DNA of 51,975 nt from Betaproteobacteria bacterium (GTDB taxonomy: Bacteria > Pseudomonadota > Gammaproteobacteria > Burkholderiales > Usitatibacteraceae), in assembly GCA_011391275.1 (NCBI GenBank), contig JAABQW010000252.1:1-51975 (forward strand), written 5' to 3'. Position numbers and translations under genes: made by a program. Positions 1-9,672 of the stretch are shown piece by piece. The first letter of the stretch is position 1; each line of letters opens with the position of its first letter. The notes beneath the pieces were generated by a model. The model saw only the letters and a program-made list of their open reading frames with translations, made no database searches and was not told the origin of the DNA.

Positions 1-471
1 AAGAAGATTGCCCACGCGCGGCTGCGCGGCAGCGGCCGGCAGGGCGCGCTCGAGACCACGGCCCTCGTCCACGACAGCTACCTCAAGCTCGCGAGCGGGC
101 CGGCCATCGCCGTGGGTGACCGGCTCCAGTTCTTCGCCTACTCCTCGCGCGTGCTGCGCAGCATCGTGGTCGACCTCGTGCGCGAGCAGCGCGCGCTGCG
201 CCGCGGGGGCGACAAGGAAATCGTGACGCTCGATACCGCGGCGATCGCGGGCATCGCCGCCACGGCCGACGTGGAGGCCGTGAACGATGCGCTGGACGAC
301 CTCGCGCGGCTCGACCCGGCGCTAGCGCGGCTGGTGGAGATGCGCTTCTTCGGCGGCATGACCGAGGACGAGATCGCCGAGGCGCTCGCGGTCTCCAGGC
401 GCACCGTGACGCGCGAATGGCAGAAGGCGCGCGCGCTGCTGCTCACGATCATCGCGGACGAGCCCGGCTGA
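1..471 (+). CDS. ECF-type RNA polymerase sigma factor (5' end missing)
   Basis: The reading frame is open from the first base of the window, so the N-terminus lies outside; an internal ATG at 112 is not the start. Visible are the end of sigma region 2 (HDSYLKL, then FFAYSSRVLRSIVVDLVRE) and a region 4 helix-turn-helix (MTEDEIAEALAVSRRTV). This matches the ECF family often paired with Ser/Thr kinases (TIGR02999-like), which directs core RNA polymerase to a small regulon. The kinase gene begins inside this gene (55-nt overlap), suggesting translational coupling and a shared signalling pathway. No anti-sigma factor is visible. The family is confident; the regulon is unknown. Confidence 0.9.
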   Translation, partial: KKIAHARLRGSGRQGALETTALVHDSYLKLASGPAIAVGDRLQFFAYSSRVLRSIVVDLVREQRALRRGGDKEIVTLDTAAIAGIAATADVEAVNDALDDLARLDPALARLVEMRFFGGMTEDEIAEALAVSRRTVTREWQKARALLLTIIADEPG

Positions 472-3032
472 AGCTCACTCCCGAGCGCTGGCGGGAAGTC
501 GAGCCGCTGCTGTCGGCGGCCCTCGACATGGCGCCGGCCGAGCGCGACGGCTGGCTCGCGGGTCTCGAAGCCACGCATCCCGGCGCGGTGCCGCTGTTGC
601 GGAAACTCATCGAATCCCACGAGCGCGGCGAGCGCTCCGGCGAACTGGAGGCGGTGCCGCGATTCGCCCCGCTGCCCGGCTGGTCGAGCGCCCACGTTGC
701 GGGCCTCCGGACAGGCCCGTTCGAGCTCGTGCGCCCCCTCGGGCGCGGGGGCATGGGCGAGGTATGGCTGGCCCGGCAGGTGGACGGGCGCGTGCAGCGC
801 GAGGTGGCGCTCAAGCTGCCGGGGATGCTCCAGCATGGCAGCGTGTGGCGCGAGCGTTTCTCCCGCGAGCGCGACATCCTCGCCCGCCTCGAGCATCCGC
901 ACATCGCGCGGTTCTACGACGCGGGCGTCACCGAGTCGGGGCAGCCGTGGCTCGCGATGGAGTGCGTATTCGGCACGACGCTGCTCGATCACGCCGCGGC
1001 GCGGGCACTTTCGATCCCCCGGCGCCTGGCGCTGTTCCGGCAGGTCCTCGCCGCCGTCGCCCATGCGCACCGCCATCTCGTCGTGCACCGGGACCTGAAG
1101 CCGGGAAACATCCTCGTCGACGAGGGCGGCGTGGTGAAGCTCCTCGACTTCGGCATCGCCAAGTTCGTGGAGGAGGGCAACGACGACGCGGCCGGCGACC
1201 TCACGCGCCTGGGCGGGCGCATGATGACGTTGCGCTACGCGGCGCCCGAGCAGGTGGCCGCGGGAAGCATCACCACGTCGACCGACATCTACGCGCTGGG
1301 CGTCATTCTCCACGAACTCGTCACCGGCCTCTCGCCGTACCGTGCCGTGCGCGAGGGCAAGCCGTTCAGGGACGAGATGCTGCTCGACGAGCAGTCGACG
1401 CTGCCGTCCCGGCTCGTGCCCGGGCCGCTGGCGAGGGCCGTGCTGGGCGACCTCGACGCGATCGTGCTGAAGGCGATGCGCCGCACCCCGTCGGACCGCT
1501 ACGCCTCGGTGGAGCTCTTCGACGCGGACGTCGCCGCCCACCTCCAGCAGCGGCCGGTGAAGGCGCGCGCCGGCACCTGGCGATACCTGGCCGGGCGCTT
1601 CGCCGTGCGCCACAAGCTCCCGCTGGCTCTCGCCTCGACCGTCCTCGTGTCGCTGGTGGCGGGGCTGGTCGTCGCCGAGCGGGAACGGCGGGTCGCGGTG
1701 GCGGAGAAGGCGCGCGCCGAGCGGCATTTCGCGAGCGTGCGCAAGCTCGCCAACACGTTCATCTTCGACGTCCACGGCAAGATCGAGAACCTCCCGGGCT
1801 CGCTCGCCGCGCGCGAGATGCTGATCGCGACTTCGCTCGAGTACCTCGATGCCCTGGCCAGGGAGCCCGGACGGGACCCGGCGCTGCTCCTCGAGGTCGC
1901 CACGGCCTATCGCAGCATCGGCAACGTGCAGGGCGAGCCCCGGGGTGCCAACCGCGGCAACCTCGCCGCGTCGATCGCCAACTTCGAGAAGGCCACCGCG
2001 ATGCTCGAGGAGCTGGAGCGCCTGAAGCCGGGGGACATCGCCGCGGTGCGCGAGCACCGGCGGACTAGCTACGCCCTCGGCGAGGGCTACTTCCAGGTCA
2101 CCGACCCTCGCTGGCGAGCCACGATGCAACGGGCCATCGGGCTGGCCGACCGGATCGCGTCGATGCCGGACGCCAGCGCGGACGATCGCTCTCTCGCGGC
2201 CTTCATGCGGGGACAGGAGGCACATCTGGTCGCCATTTCGACCGGCCGAACGCCCGAGGTCACCGCGACGCTCGCCGGTGCGATCGAGATTCTCGAGGGG
2301 CTGCGGCCGCAGGCACCCGCGGAAGCCGCGCACCACGAGCGTCTCGCGGCCCTCTACCGCAACGCGGGTGTCGCCCTGGCTGGCCCTGGCGAGGGCGAGC
2401 CGCGGATGGCGGAAGCGATCGCCTACCTCGAGCGGGCGATGGCGATGGCCCGGGAGCTGGCGGCCGCTGCGCCCCAGGACACCCGGCTCCGGAGATTCGA
2501 GCGGGTCACTACCCTGGTGCTTGCCCGGCACCTCGCGGCGAATGGCGACCTGCGCCGGGCCGACGCACTCCTGGCCGAGGCGACGGCGCGCATCGACCCG
2601 CTGGTCGCGCGAGATCCCGACGACGTCACGCTGGCGGTGAACCGGCTGGAGATCCTCGTCGGGGCCGCCGACGTGGCCAATCGCCTTGGCGACCTGCCGC
2701 GGGCCATGCGGCTGTGCCGCGAAGTGCTCGCCAGCGCCGCGCGGTTGCCGAAAGAGGCCTCGCGGCTGCGCGATGTCCGCATCCAGGTGACGGAGGCCAA
2801 GGTGATCCAGGGCTACGCGCTCGTCTCCTCGGCGGAAGCCGGCGCGGGCGATCGCGAACGGCGCCTCGCCATGCTGGCGGAGGCCCGGTCGTTGTTCGCC
2901 GACGTGAGCCGCTTTCTCGACGACGTTCGCGCGGAGCCGGCCCTCGGCGCCGTGCCCGAGTTCAAGCTGCGGGAATTCGCGCAGGCACGCGAGCGCCTCG
3001 AGCGGGCCTTCCTGAAGATCTCCACGAGCTAG
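417..3032 (+). CDS. Membrane-anchored serine/threonine protein kinase
   Basis: Hanks-type kinase, 871 aa from the ATG at 417. All catalytic elements are present: Gly-rich loop 109-116, Lys133, HRD with Asp226, DFG at 244-246 and APE at 276-278. One transmembrane segment (about 401-420) follows the kinase domain, so the kinase is cytoplasmic. The roughly 450-residue C-terminal part is Ala/Leu-rich, helical and TPR-like and would face the periplasm as a sensor or scaffold. The start is uncertain: homology appears to begin at LTPERWREVE (near 471), and an in-frame CTG at 468 overlaps the sigma-factor stop; 417 is the nearest conventional start. Pairing with the ECF gene suggests the kinase signals to or controls that sigma factor (inference). 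Confidence 0.92.
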   Translation: MAEGARAAAHDHRGRARLKLTPERWREVEPLLSAALDMAPAERDGWLAGLEATHPGAVPLLRKLIESHERGERSGELEAVPRFAPLPGWSSAHVAGLRTGPFELVRPLGRGGMGEVWLARQVDGRVQREVALKLPGMLQHGSVWRERFSRERDILARLEHPHIARFYDAGVTESGQPWLAMECVFGTTLLDHAAARALSIPRRLALFRQVLAAVAHAHRHLVVHRDLKPGNILVDEGGVVKLLDFGIAKFVEEGNDDAAGDLTRLGGRMMTLRYAAPEQVAAGSITTSTDIYALGVILHELVTGLSPYRAVREGKPFRDEMLLDEQSTLPSRLVPGPLARAVLGDLDAIVLKAMRRTPSDRYASVELFDADVAAHLQQRPVKARAGTWRYLAGRFAVRHKLPLALASTVLVSLVAGLVVAERERRVAVAEKARAERHFASVRKLANTFIFDVHGKIENLPGSLAAREMLIATSLEYLDALAREPGRDPALLLEVATAYRSIGNVQGEPRGANRGNLAASIANFEKATAMLEELERLKPGDIAAVREHRRTSYALGEGYFQVTDPRWRATMQRAIGLADRIASMPDASADDRSLAAFMRGQEAHLVAISTGRTPEVTATLAGAIEILEGLRPQAPAEAAHHERLAALYRNAGVALAGPGEGEPRMAEAIAYLERAMAMARELAAAAPQDTRLRRFERVTTLVLARHLAANGDLRRADALLAEATARIDPLVARDPDDVTLAVNRLEILVGAADVANRLGDLPRAMRLCREVLASAARLPKEASRLRDVRIQVTEAKVIQGYALVSSAEAGAGDRERRLAMLAEARSLFADVSRFLDDVRAEPALGAVPEFKLREFAQARERLERAFLKISTS

Positions 3033-3140
3033 GACGGCGCCGCCGGCCCGGCACCCGCCATCCGGCGCGAACGACGGTTCGTTGCTCTGGCGCAAACTCC
3101 GGCAGGACCTCGGGGCCAGAATGGCTTCGGGAGGGACGGG

Positions 3141-3347
3141 ATGAACTTCGACCACCTTCGCCTGCAGCTGGACGACCTGGAGCACCGGGCGGACGATGCT
3201 CGCGACCCGGCAGACCGGCGGCAGATCGGCCTGGAATGCACAGCGATGGAGCGGTCCATCGTCGCGGTAGAGCAGGAGCTCGAGCGCAACATGGCAATGC
3301 TCGAGGCCATCCGCAAGCGCCTTCGCCGCCTGCGTGCCCGTGCCTGA
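3141..3347 (+). CDS. Small coiled-coil protein, unknown function
   Basis: A 68-residue ORF with a good ribosome site (GGGAGG about 6 nt before the ATG). The product is almost entirely charged, leucine-rich helix with heptad-like spacing (LDDLEHRADD, AVEQELERN) and an Arg-rich C-terminus. No signal peptide, membrane segment or catalytic motif is visible. It sits alone between the kinase and the GST gene. I do not recognise a family; it may be an oligomerising or nucleic-acid-associated small protein. The ribosome site and codon use favour a real gene. Confidence 0.55.
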   Translation: MNFDHLRLQLDDLEHRADDARDPADRRQIGLECTAMERSIVAVEQELERNMAMLEAIRKRLRRLRARA

Positions 3348-3415
3348 GGGCCCGCGCTGACACCGGGCGGCCCGATCTGGGGCAGAATTTCGCCTCCCCT
3401 TGCCCGGAGGCCGCC

Positions 3416-4030
3416 ATGCAACTCATCGGTATGCTCGACTCGCCCTACGTGCGCCGCGTCGCGGTGTCGATGAAGCTCATGGGAATCCCCTTCGAGCACC
3501 AGCCGGTGTCGGTGTTCCGCCACTTCGAGCGCTTCCGCGAGGTGAACCCGGTGGTGAAGGCGCCCACGCTCGTGTGCGACGACGGCACGGTGCTCATGGA
3601 TTCCACGCTCATCCTCGACTACCTCGAGGGGCTGGTGCCGCCGGCGAGGCGCCTCATGCCCGCCGGGGGGGCGGCGCGGCTCGAGGCGCTGCGGCTCACG
3701 GGCCTGGCGCTCGCCGCCTGCGACAAGGGCGTGTCGATCCTCTACGAGCGCGACCAGCGCCCGCCGGAGAAGCGCCACCGCCCATGGGTGGAGCGCAGCC
3801 TCGCCCAGGCGATCGCGGCGTACTCGGCGCTGGAGGACGCCGCCGGGCGGGCCGACCCCTGGCTGCAGGGCGCCGGCCCCAACGCGGCGGACGTGGTGAC
3901 GGCGGTCGCGTGGCGCTTCGGCCAGTACTACAACGCCGAGCTGGTGCCGGCGTGGAAGTTCCCCTCGCTCGTGAGGGTCGCCGCGCGCGTCGAGGAGCTG
4001 CCGGCCTTCGAATCCACGCCGGTCGACTGA
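3416..4030 (+). CDS. Glutathione S-transferase family protein
   Basis: 204 aa, about the usual GST length. The N-terminal thioredoxin-fold domain reads MQLIGMLDSPYVRRVAVSMK, with Ser9 at the position where GSTs carry a catalytic Ser/Tyr/Cys. It is followed by the cis-Pro region (NPVVKAPTLV) and the glutathione-contacting (M)DSTLILDYLE motif. The helical C-terminal domain covers about residues 85-204. Expected to be cytoplasmic and to conjugate or reduce electrophiles using glutathione; the substrate cannot be predicted. It stands alone, ending 63 nt before the protease gene. Confidence 0.9.
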   Translation: MQLIGMLDSPYVRRVAVSMKLMGIPFEHQPVSVFRHFERFREVNPVVKAPTLVCDDGTVLMDSTLILDYLEGLVPPARRLMPAGGAARLEALRLTGLALAACDKGVSILYERDQRPPEKRHRPWVERSLAQAIAAYSALEDAAGRADPWLQGAGPNAADVVTAVAWRFGQYYNAELVPAWKFPSLVRVAARVEELPAFESTPVD

Positions 4031-4093
4031 CGGGGCTTGAATCCGGCGGGGGCGGCACGATCTTCCGGAGATCCCCTCGCCGGCAAGCCCACC

Positions 4094-5167
4094 ATGAAGA
4101 AGCCCGTCCTCATCCTCGCAGCGGCCCTGTCCGCCGTGGCCGCGCTCGCTCCCTGGGCACAGAAGGGCGGCGCGCCCGAGCCGCGCGCCGTGGCGCCGCG
4201 GGGCCCGCTCCTGCCGCACGAGCAGGCGCTCGCGAGCCTCTTCGAGTCCGCCGCCCCCTCCGTCGCCTACATCACCACCGAGCGGCTGCAGCGGACCGGG
4301 TTCTTCACCGCGGGGCTCGCCCAGGGCGCGGGAAGCGGCTTCGTGTGGGACCGGCAGGGGCACGTCGTCACCAACTTCCACGTGCTCGACGGCGCCCGCA
4401 GCGTCACCGTGAGCCTCGACGCCTCCGGCAAGCCCCTGGCCGCGAAGGTCGTGGGCTACGCCGAGGACTACGACCTCGCCGTCGTGAAGCTCGTGGACCC
4501 GCCGAAGAATCTCAAGCCCATTCCGGTCGGCACGTCGCGCGAGCTGCGCATCGGCCAGTCGGTGTTCGCGATCGGCAACCCCTTCGGGCTGTCGCGCACG
4601 CTCACCACCGGCATCGTGAGCGCGCTCGACCGCCACCTGCCCACCTCGGAGTTCCGCGAGATCGCGGGCGCCATCCAGACGGACGCGGCCATCAACCCCG
4701 GCAACTCGGGCGGGCCGCTCCTCGACAGCGCCGGGCGCCTCATCGGCGTGAACACGGCCATCCGCTCGCCCTCGGGCGGCTCGGCCGGCGTGGGCTTCGC
4801 CATCCCCGTGGACCTCGTGAACCGCATCGTCCCGCAGCTCATCGCGCGCGGGAAGGCGTCGCTGCCGGGCATCGGCATCCGCGCGGTGGACCCGGTGCTG
4901 GCCGCGCGCGCGGGCATCACGGGCGTGGTGGTGGCGCAGGTGGTCCGCGGATCGCCCGCGGCGAAGGCGGGGCTCACCGGCGTGAACCGCCAGACGGGGG
5001 ACGTCGGGGACGTGATCGTGGCCGTGAACGGCCGGCCCGTGGAGACCATGGGCACCTTCGCCGCCGAGCTCGACCGCGCTGGCATCGGCACCGAGGCCGA
5101 GCTCACCCTCGTGCGCGACGGCAAGGAGCGCAAGGTGCGCGTGCAGGTGGTCGACGTGCGGGGATAG
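4094..5167 (+). CDS. HtrA/DegS-like periplasmic serine protease with one PDZ domain
   Basis: 357 aa. An N-terminal hydrophobic segment (MKKPVLILAAALSAVAALAPW) acts as signal peptide or anchor. The trypsin-like domain has the full triad: His96 (TNFHVLDG), Asp127 (YDLAVVKL) and Ser205 (GNSGGPLL). A single PDZ domain (about 255-355) follows, the DegS/AlgW layout rather than the two-PDZ DegP layout. The family degrades misfolded envelope proteins or starts regulated proteolysis of an anti-sigma factor. An upstream in-frame TTG at 4037 would precede the signal sequence and is unlikely. No rseA/mucA-like substrate gene is adjacent, so its partner is unknown. Confidence 0.92.
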   Translation: MKKPVLILAAALSAVAALAPWAQKGGAPEPRAVAPRGPLLPHEQALASLFESAAPSVAYITTERLQRTGFFTAGLAQGAGSGFVWDRQGHVVTNFHVLDGARSVTVSLDASGKPLAAKVVGYAEDYDLAVVKLVDPPKNLKPIPVGTSRELRIGQSVFAIGNPFGLSRTLTTGIVSALDRHLPTSEFREIAGAIQTDAAINPGNSGGPLLDSAGRLIGVNTAIRSPSGGSAGVGFAIPVDLVNRIVPQLIARGKASLPGIGIRAVDPVLAARAGITGVVVAQVVRGSPAAKAGLTGVNRQTGDVGDVIVAVNGRPVETMGTFAAELDRAGIGTEAELTLVRDGKERKVRVQVVDVRG

Positions 5168-5228
5168 AAAAGGGGCAACGATTCGCCCGACCGCTTAAAA
5201 TGGCGGATTCGCACCACGAAACCCCCGC

Positions 5229-7196
5229 ATGGCCTCCCGCTACGACGAAAGAAGCATCCGCGTCCTGAAGGGCCTCGAGCCCGTCAAGGAACGCCCGGGG
5301 ATGTACACCCGGACCGACACGCCGCTGCACATCATCCAGGAAGTGATCGACAACGCCGCCGACGAGGCGCTGGCCGGCGCGGCGACGACCATCACCGTGA
5401 CCCTGCACGCCGACCGCTCCGTGAGCGTGGAGGACGACGGACGCGGCATTCCCGTTGGGCCGCACCCCGAGGAGAAGGTCCCGACCGTCGAGGTCGTGTT
5501 CACGCGCCTGCACGCCGGCGGCAAGTTCGACAAGAAGGTGGGCGGCAGCGCCTACGCCTTCTCGGGCGGGCTGCACGGGGTCGGGGTCTCCGTCACCAAC
5601 GCGCTCTCGAAGCGGCTGGAAGTGCGGGTGAAGCGCGAGGGCGCGGCCTATGCGCTCGCCTTCGAGGACGGGTTCCTCGTCGACAAGCTGAAGAAGACGG
5701 GCACGGTACCCGCGAAGCAGAGCGGCACCTGGGTGCGTGCCTGGCCGGACGCGAAGTACTTCGACTCGGACAGGATCAAGCGCACCGAGCTCGAGCACCT
5801 GCTGCGCGCGAAGGCCGTCCTGCTTCCGGGCCTCGCCATGCGCCTCGCGGACGAGGCCACGGGCGAGACGGTGGAGTGGAAGTACGAGGGCGGCATGGCC
5901 GCCTACCTCCAGGAAGGGCTCGCGGGCGAGGAGGGTGTCGCGAGCCCGATCATCGTGGGGGAATCGTGGGTGGCCGAGGGCGACCCGCAGTTCGCCACCG
6001 GCGAGGGCGCGGCCTGGGCGCTCGCGTGGGTGGACGGCGGGGGCGGCGGCGAGTCCTACGTGAACCTCATCCCGACGGTCGAGGGCGGCACGCACGAGTC
6101 GGGGCTCAAGAGCGGCGTGTTCGAGTCCATCCGCGAGTTCTGCCTGCACCACGAGCTCCTCACGCGCGGGGTGAACCTGCAGACCGAGGACGTGTGGAAG
6201 AACCTGCGCTTCGTGCTCTCCGTGCGCCTGCTGGATCCGCAGTTCCAGGGGCAGACCAAGGCGAAGCTCAACTCGCGCGACGCCGTGAAGCTCGTCGCCT
6301 CGCGGCTCAAGGACCCCCTCGACGCCTGGCTCAACCAGCACGTCGAGGCGGGCAAGAAGATCGCCGAGCTCGCGATCCGGGCCGCGGTGGCGCGCCAGAA
6401 GGCCGGCAAGGCCACCGAGAAGCGCCGCGGGTCGGGTGTCGCCGTGCTGCCCGGCAAGCTCACCGACTGCGAGAGCGAGGAAATAGGCCGCAACGAGCTC
6501 TTCCTCGTCGAGGGCGACTCCGCGGGCGGCTCGGCCCGCCAGGGGCGCGACCGGCACTTCCAGGCGATCCTTCCCCTGCGCGGCAAGATCCTCAACACCT
6601 TCGAGGTCGACCCCACGCAGATCTACGCCAACAACGAGGTGCACGACATCGCGGTGGCGCTCGGCATCGAGCCGCATGCACTCACGGACGCGGACAAGGC
6701 GCTGGCGGGGCTGCGCTACGGCAAGGTCATCATCATGGCCGACGCGGACGTGGACGGCTCGCACATCCAGACGCTGCTGCTGGCGCTCTTCTTCCGCCAC
6801 TTCCCGGGGCTGCTGGCCAACGGCCACGTCTTCGTCGCGCAGCCGCCGCTCTATTGCGTGAAGGTCGACGCGCAGGGCAAGACGCGCCCCGAGCGGCGCC
6901 TGTATGCGCTGGACGAGGCCGAGCGCGACGCGACCCTCCTCAAGCTCTCCGACGAGAAGGTGCGCGAGACCGCCATCCACGTCGGCCGCTTCAAGGGCCT
7001 GGGCGAGATGAACCCCGAGGAGCTGCGCGAGACCACGATGAGCCCGGACACCCGCCGCCTCCTGCCGCTCACCGTTTCCCAGGAATTGCTGTCCGATACG
7101 CACCGCATGTTCACGCTCCTCATGGGCAAGGGCGAGGCCTCCTCGCGCCGCAGCTGGATGGAAGAGCGCGGCAACCTCGTCGAGGCCGACATCTAG
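5229..7196 (+). CDS. parE: DNA topoisomerase IV subunit B
   Basis: 655 aa, a normal ParE length. The GHKL ATPase domain has Glu38, Asp41 and Asn42 (QEVIDNAADEA) and DDGRGIP (69-75). The transducer domain follows, then the TOPRIM domain with EGDSAGG (Glu428) and DADVDG (505-510), which bind the catalytic metal ions. With ParC it forms the heterotetramer that decatenates replicated chromosomes using ATP. Its stop codon is the first base of the repeat at 7196-7281, which separates it from parC. ParE rather than GyrB is inferred from the length (no GyrB-type insertion) and from the adjacent parC. Confidence 0.96.
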   Translation: MASRYDERSIRVLKGLEPVKERPGMYTRTDTPLHIIQEVIDNAADEALAGAATTITVTLHADRSVSVEDDGRGIPVGPHPEEKVPTVEVVFTRLHAGGKFDKKVGGSAYAFSGGLHGVGVSVTNALSKRLEVRVKREGAAYALAFEDGFLVDKLKKTGTVPAKQSGTWVRAWPDAKYFDSDRIKRTELEHLLRAKAVLLPGLAMRLADEATGETVEWKYEGGMAAYLQEGLAGEEGVASPIIVGESWVAEGDPQFATGEGAAWALAWVDGGGGGESYVNLIPTVEGGTHESGLKSGVFESIREFCLHHELLTRGVNLQTEDVWKNLRFVLSVRLLDPQFQGQTKAKLNSRDAVKLVASRLKDPLDAWLNQHVEAGKKIAELAIRAAVARQKAGKATEKRRGSGVAVLPGKLTDCESEEIGRNELFLVEGDSAGGSARQGRDRHFQAILPLRGKILNTFEVDPTQIYANNEVHDIAVALGIEPHALTDADKALAGLRYGKVIIMADADVDGSHIQTLLLALFFRHFPGLLANGHVFVAQPPLYCVKVDAQGKTRPERRLYALDEAERDATLLKLSDEKVRETAIHVGRFKGLGEMNPEELRETTMSPDTRRLLPLTVSQELLSDTHRMFTLLMGKGEASSRRSWMEERGNLVEADI

Positions 7197-7281
7197 GAAA
7201 AGGGGTCAGATCCCTTTTTCGAGGAACTGAATCGCGCGAACACCCCGCCACAAGGAGAAAAAGGGATCTGACCCCTTTTCC
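7196..7281. repeat. REPIN-like inverted repeat pair between parE and parC
   Basis: Two perfectly complementary 25-nt arms, 7196-7220 and 7257-7281, flank a 36-nt spacer. Each arm is itself a weak hairpin (AAAAGGG, 7-nt loop, CCCTTTT) with a T-tract. The left arm begins on the last base of the parE stop codon; the right arm ends 9 nt before the parC ATG. A near-identical solo arm lies at 29551-29575. The design matches REP doublets mobilised in trans by RAYT-type transposases, which is family knowledge and not shown here. It could form a 25-bp stem in the parE-parC mRNA. Confidence 0.85.
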
Positions 7282-7290
7282 AAGAGAACC

Positions 7291-9639
7291 ATGCTCGACA
7301 CGAAAACGCCTGACCTCTTCGATTCCGCCCCCCCGTCGCCGCCGAAGCCGCCCGGCGGCGCTTCCTCCGGCGAGGGCGAGGTGCCCCTCGCGCAGTTCGC
7401 CGAGAGCGCCTACCTCGCCTACGCGATGAGCGTGGTGAAGGGGCGCGCGCTGCCGGCCGTCGAGGACGGGCAGAAGCCCGTGCAGCGCCGCATCCTGTAC
7501 GCGATGCGCGAGCTGGGCAACCGCCACGACGCGCCGTTCAAGAAGTCCGCGCGCATCGTGGGCGACGTGATCGGCAAGTACCACCCGCACGGCGACTCCG
7601 CGGTGTACGAGGCGGCGGTGCGCATGGCCCAGGACTTCACCCTGCGCTACCCGCTCATCCAGGGGCAGGGCAACTTCGGCTCGCGCGACGGCGACGGTGC
7701 GGCGGCCATGCGCTACACCGAGGTGCGGCTCACCGCGTTCGCGGAAGAGATCCTGCTCGCCGAGCTGGAGCGCGGCACGGTGGACTTCGTGCCGACCTAC
7801 GACGGCTCGATGCAGGAGCCGCGCCTGCTGCCGGCGCGCCTGCCGATCGCCCTGCTGAACGGCGCCTCGGGCATCGCCGTGGGCATGGCCACCGAGATCC
7901 CGCCGCACAACATGCGCGAGATGGTCGAGGCCTGCGTCGTGGCGCTCAGGAACCCGAAGGCTGCCGATGCGGAGATCCTCGCGTCCGTGCCCGGTCCCGA
8001 CTTCCCGGGCGGCGGGCAGGTCATCTCGGCTCCGGAGGAGATCGCGAAGGCGTACGAAACGGGCCGCGGCTCGGTGCGCGTGCGCGCGCGCTGGTCGGTG
8101 GAGAAGCTCGCGCGCGGCCAGTACCGCGTGGCCGTGACCGAGATGCCGCCGGGGACGAACGCGGCCAGGGTGCTGGCCGAGATCGAGGAGCTCACCAACC
8201 CCAAGCCGCGCGCCGGCAAGAAGACGGTGTCGGCCGAGGCGCAGGCGCTCAAGGCCGCGGTGCTCGGCGTGCTGGAAACGGCGCGCGACGACTCCGACCG
8301 CGAGCACCCGGTGCGGCTGGTGCTCGAGCCGCGCACTTCCCGCGTGTCGCCCGAGGAGCTCATGAACCTGCTGCTCGCGCACACCTCGCTGGAATCGAAC
8401 GCGCCGCTCAACCTGGTCGCGATCGACCGCGAGGGCAGGCCCCGGCAGGCGGGGCTCGCGCACTGGATCCGCGAGTGGGCGGCGTTCCGGCTCGAGGCGC
8501 TGGAGCGCCGCCTGCGCCACCGGCAGGGGGAGGTGGTCGACCGCCTCCACATCCTCGACGGCCGCATGATCGCCTTCCTCAACATCGACAAGGTGATCAA
8601 GGTCATCCGCAACGCGGACGACCCCAGGGCCGACCTGATGGCGAAGTTCTCGCTTTCCGAGCGCCAGGCCGAGGACATCCTCGAGATACGGCTTCGCCAG
8701 CTCGCGAAGCTCGAGGGCATCAGGATCGAGCGCGAGATCAAGGAGCTGAAGGCCGAGCAGGCGGAGCTCGAGAAGCTGCTCGCCAACGATGGCGCGAGGC
8801 GCAAGCTCGCGGTGAAGGAAGTTGCCGCCGACGGCGAGCGCTTCGGGGACGCGCGCCGCACGACCATCGAGGCGGCCGAACGCTCCGCCGCCGCGCCGGT
8901 GGAGACGCTCACCGACGAGCCCATCACCGTCATCTGCTCGAGGAACGGGTTCCTGCGCACGCGCACCGGGCACGGCATCGACGCGAGCACGCTCGCATGG
9001 AAGGAAGGCGACGGGCCGCTGGCGGTGATCGAGACGAGGACCATCCACCCGATCGTGCTGGTGGCGACGAACGGACGCACCTTCAGCGTGCGCGCGCTCG
9101 ACCTGCCCGGCGGCAAGGGCGACGGCGCGCCCGCGACTTCCCTCGTCGACCTGGCCGGCGCGCGCATCGTGGGCGTGCTCGCGGGCGACCCCGAGACGCG
9201 GCTCATGCTCGCCTCGAGCAGCGGCACGGGCCTGCGCTGCCAGCTGAAGGACCTCGTCACGCGCCAGCGCGCCGGCAAGGCCTTCATGAACGTGGGCGAG
9301 GGCGAGAAGTGCCTGGCGCCCGTGGTCCTGCGCGCCGGGACGACGGAAATCGCCACGCTGTCGGCCGAGGGCCGGCTACTCGTTCTCCCCCTCGAGGAAG
9401 TGAACGAGCTTTCCGGCGGCGGCAAGGGCGTGATCCTCATGCGCCTGCACGAGGGCGAGGCGCTGCTGGGCGCGCAGGCCGTGGCCGGTGCCCTGAAGGT
9501 GAAGGGCAAGGGCCGCGGCGACAAGGTCTCGTTCGTGACCGTGACCGCCCCCGACCTGGAGAACTACCGTGGCAATCGCGCCCGTACGGGGCGTGCGCTG
9601 CAGGGTACGCTCAAGTCGGTGGCGGGATTTTCGGAGTAG
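7291..9639 (+). CDS. parC: DNA topoisomerase IV subunit A
   Basis: 782 aa. The winged-helix/tower region contains the DNA-cleaving tyrosine Tyr142 ([10 protein letters not shown]) and the quinolone-determining region [10 protein letters not shown] with Ser103, the equivalent of E. coli ParC Ser80. Wild-type Ser here suggests no classical resistance substitution at this site. A coiled-coil gate and a C-terminal beta-propeller follow. The N-terminus is about 20 residues longer than in E. coli ParC and is Pro/Ser/Gly-rich ([16 protein letters not shown]), probably disordered. It forms topoisomerase IV with ParE. The parE-parC gap is filled by the repeat, so coupling of the two genes may be altered. 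Confidence 0.96.
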   Translation: MLDTKTPDLFDSAPPSPPKPPGGASSGEGEVPLAQFAESAYLAYAMSVVKGRALPAVEDGQKPVQRRILYAMRELGNRHDAPFKKSARIVGDVIGKYHPHGDSAVYEAAVRMAQDFTLRYPLIQGQGNFGSRDGDGAAAMRYTEVRLTAFAEEILLAELERGTVDFVPTYDGSMQEPRLLPARLPIALLNGASGIAVGMATEIPPHNMREMVEACVVALRNPKAADAEILASVPGPDFPGGGQVISAPEEIAKAYETGRGSVRVRARWSVEKLARGQYRVAVTEMPPGTNAARVLAEIEELTNPKPRAGKKTVSAEAQALKAAVLGVLETARDDSDREHPVRLVLEPRTSRVSPEELMNLLLAHTSLESNAPLNLVAIDREGRPRQAGLAHWIREWAAFRLEALERRLRHRQGEVVDRLHILDGRMIAFLNIDKVIKVIRNADDPRADLMAKFSLSERQAEDILEIRLRQLAKLEGIRIEREIKELKAEQAELEKLLANDGARRKLAVKEVAADGERFGDARRTTIEAAERSAAAPVETLTDEPITVICSRNGFLRTRTGHGIDASTLAWKEGDGPLAVIETRTIHPIVLVATNGRTFSVRALDLPGGKGDGAPATSLVDLAGARIVGVLAGDPETRLMLASSSGTGLRCQLKDLVTRQRAGKAFMNVGEGEKCLAPVVLRAGTTEIATLSAEGRLLVLPLEEVNELSGGGKGVILMRLHEGEALLGAQAVAGALKVKGKGRGDKVSFVTVTAPDLENYRGNRARTGRALQGTLKSVAGFSE

Positions 9640-9672
9640 TGTGAAGGTTCGAGCCAACCCGACTCCGTTGCC

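Noticed and set aside
138-3185. A 1015-codon open frame on the minus strand opposite the kinase gene
   Set aside because: Composition is an Arg/His/Gly/Glu-rich shadow of the opposite GC-rich kinase gene, with no domain; the plus-strand kinase has every catalytic motif.
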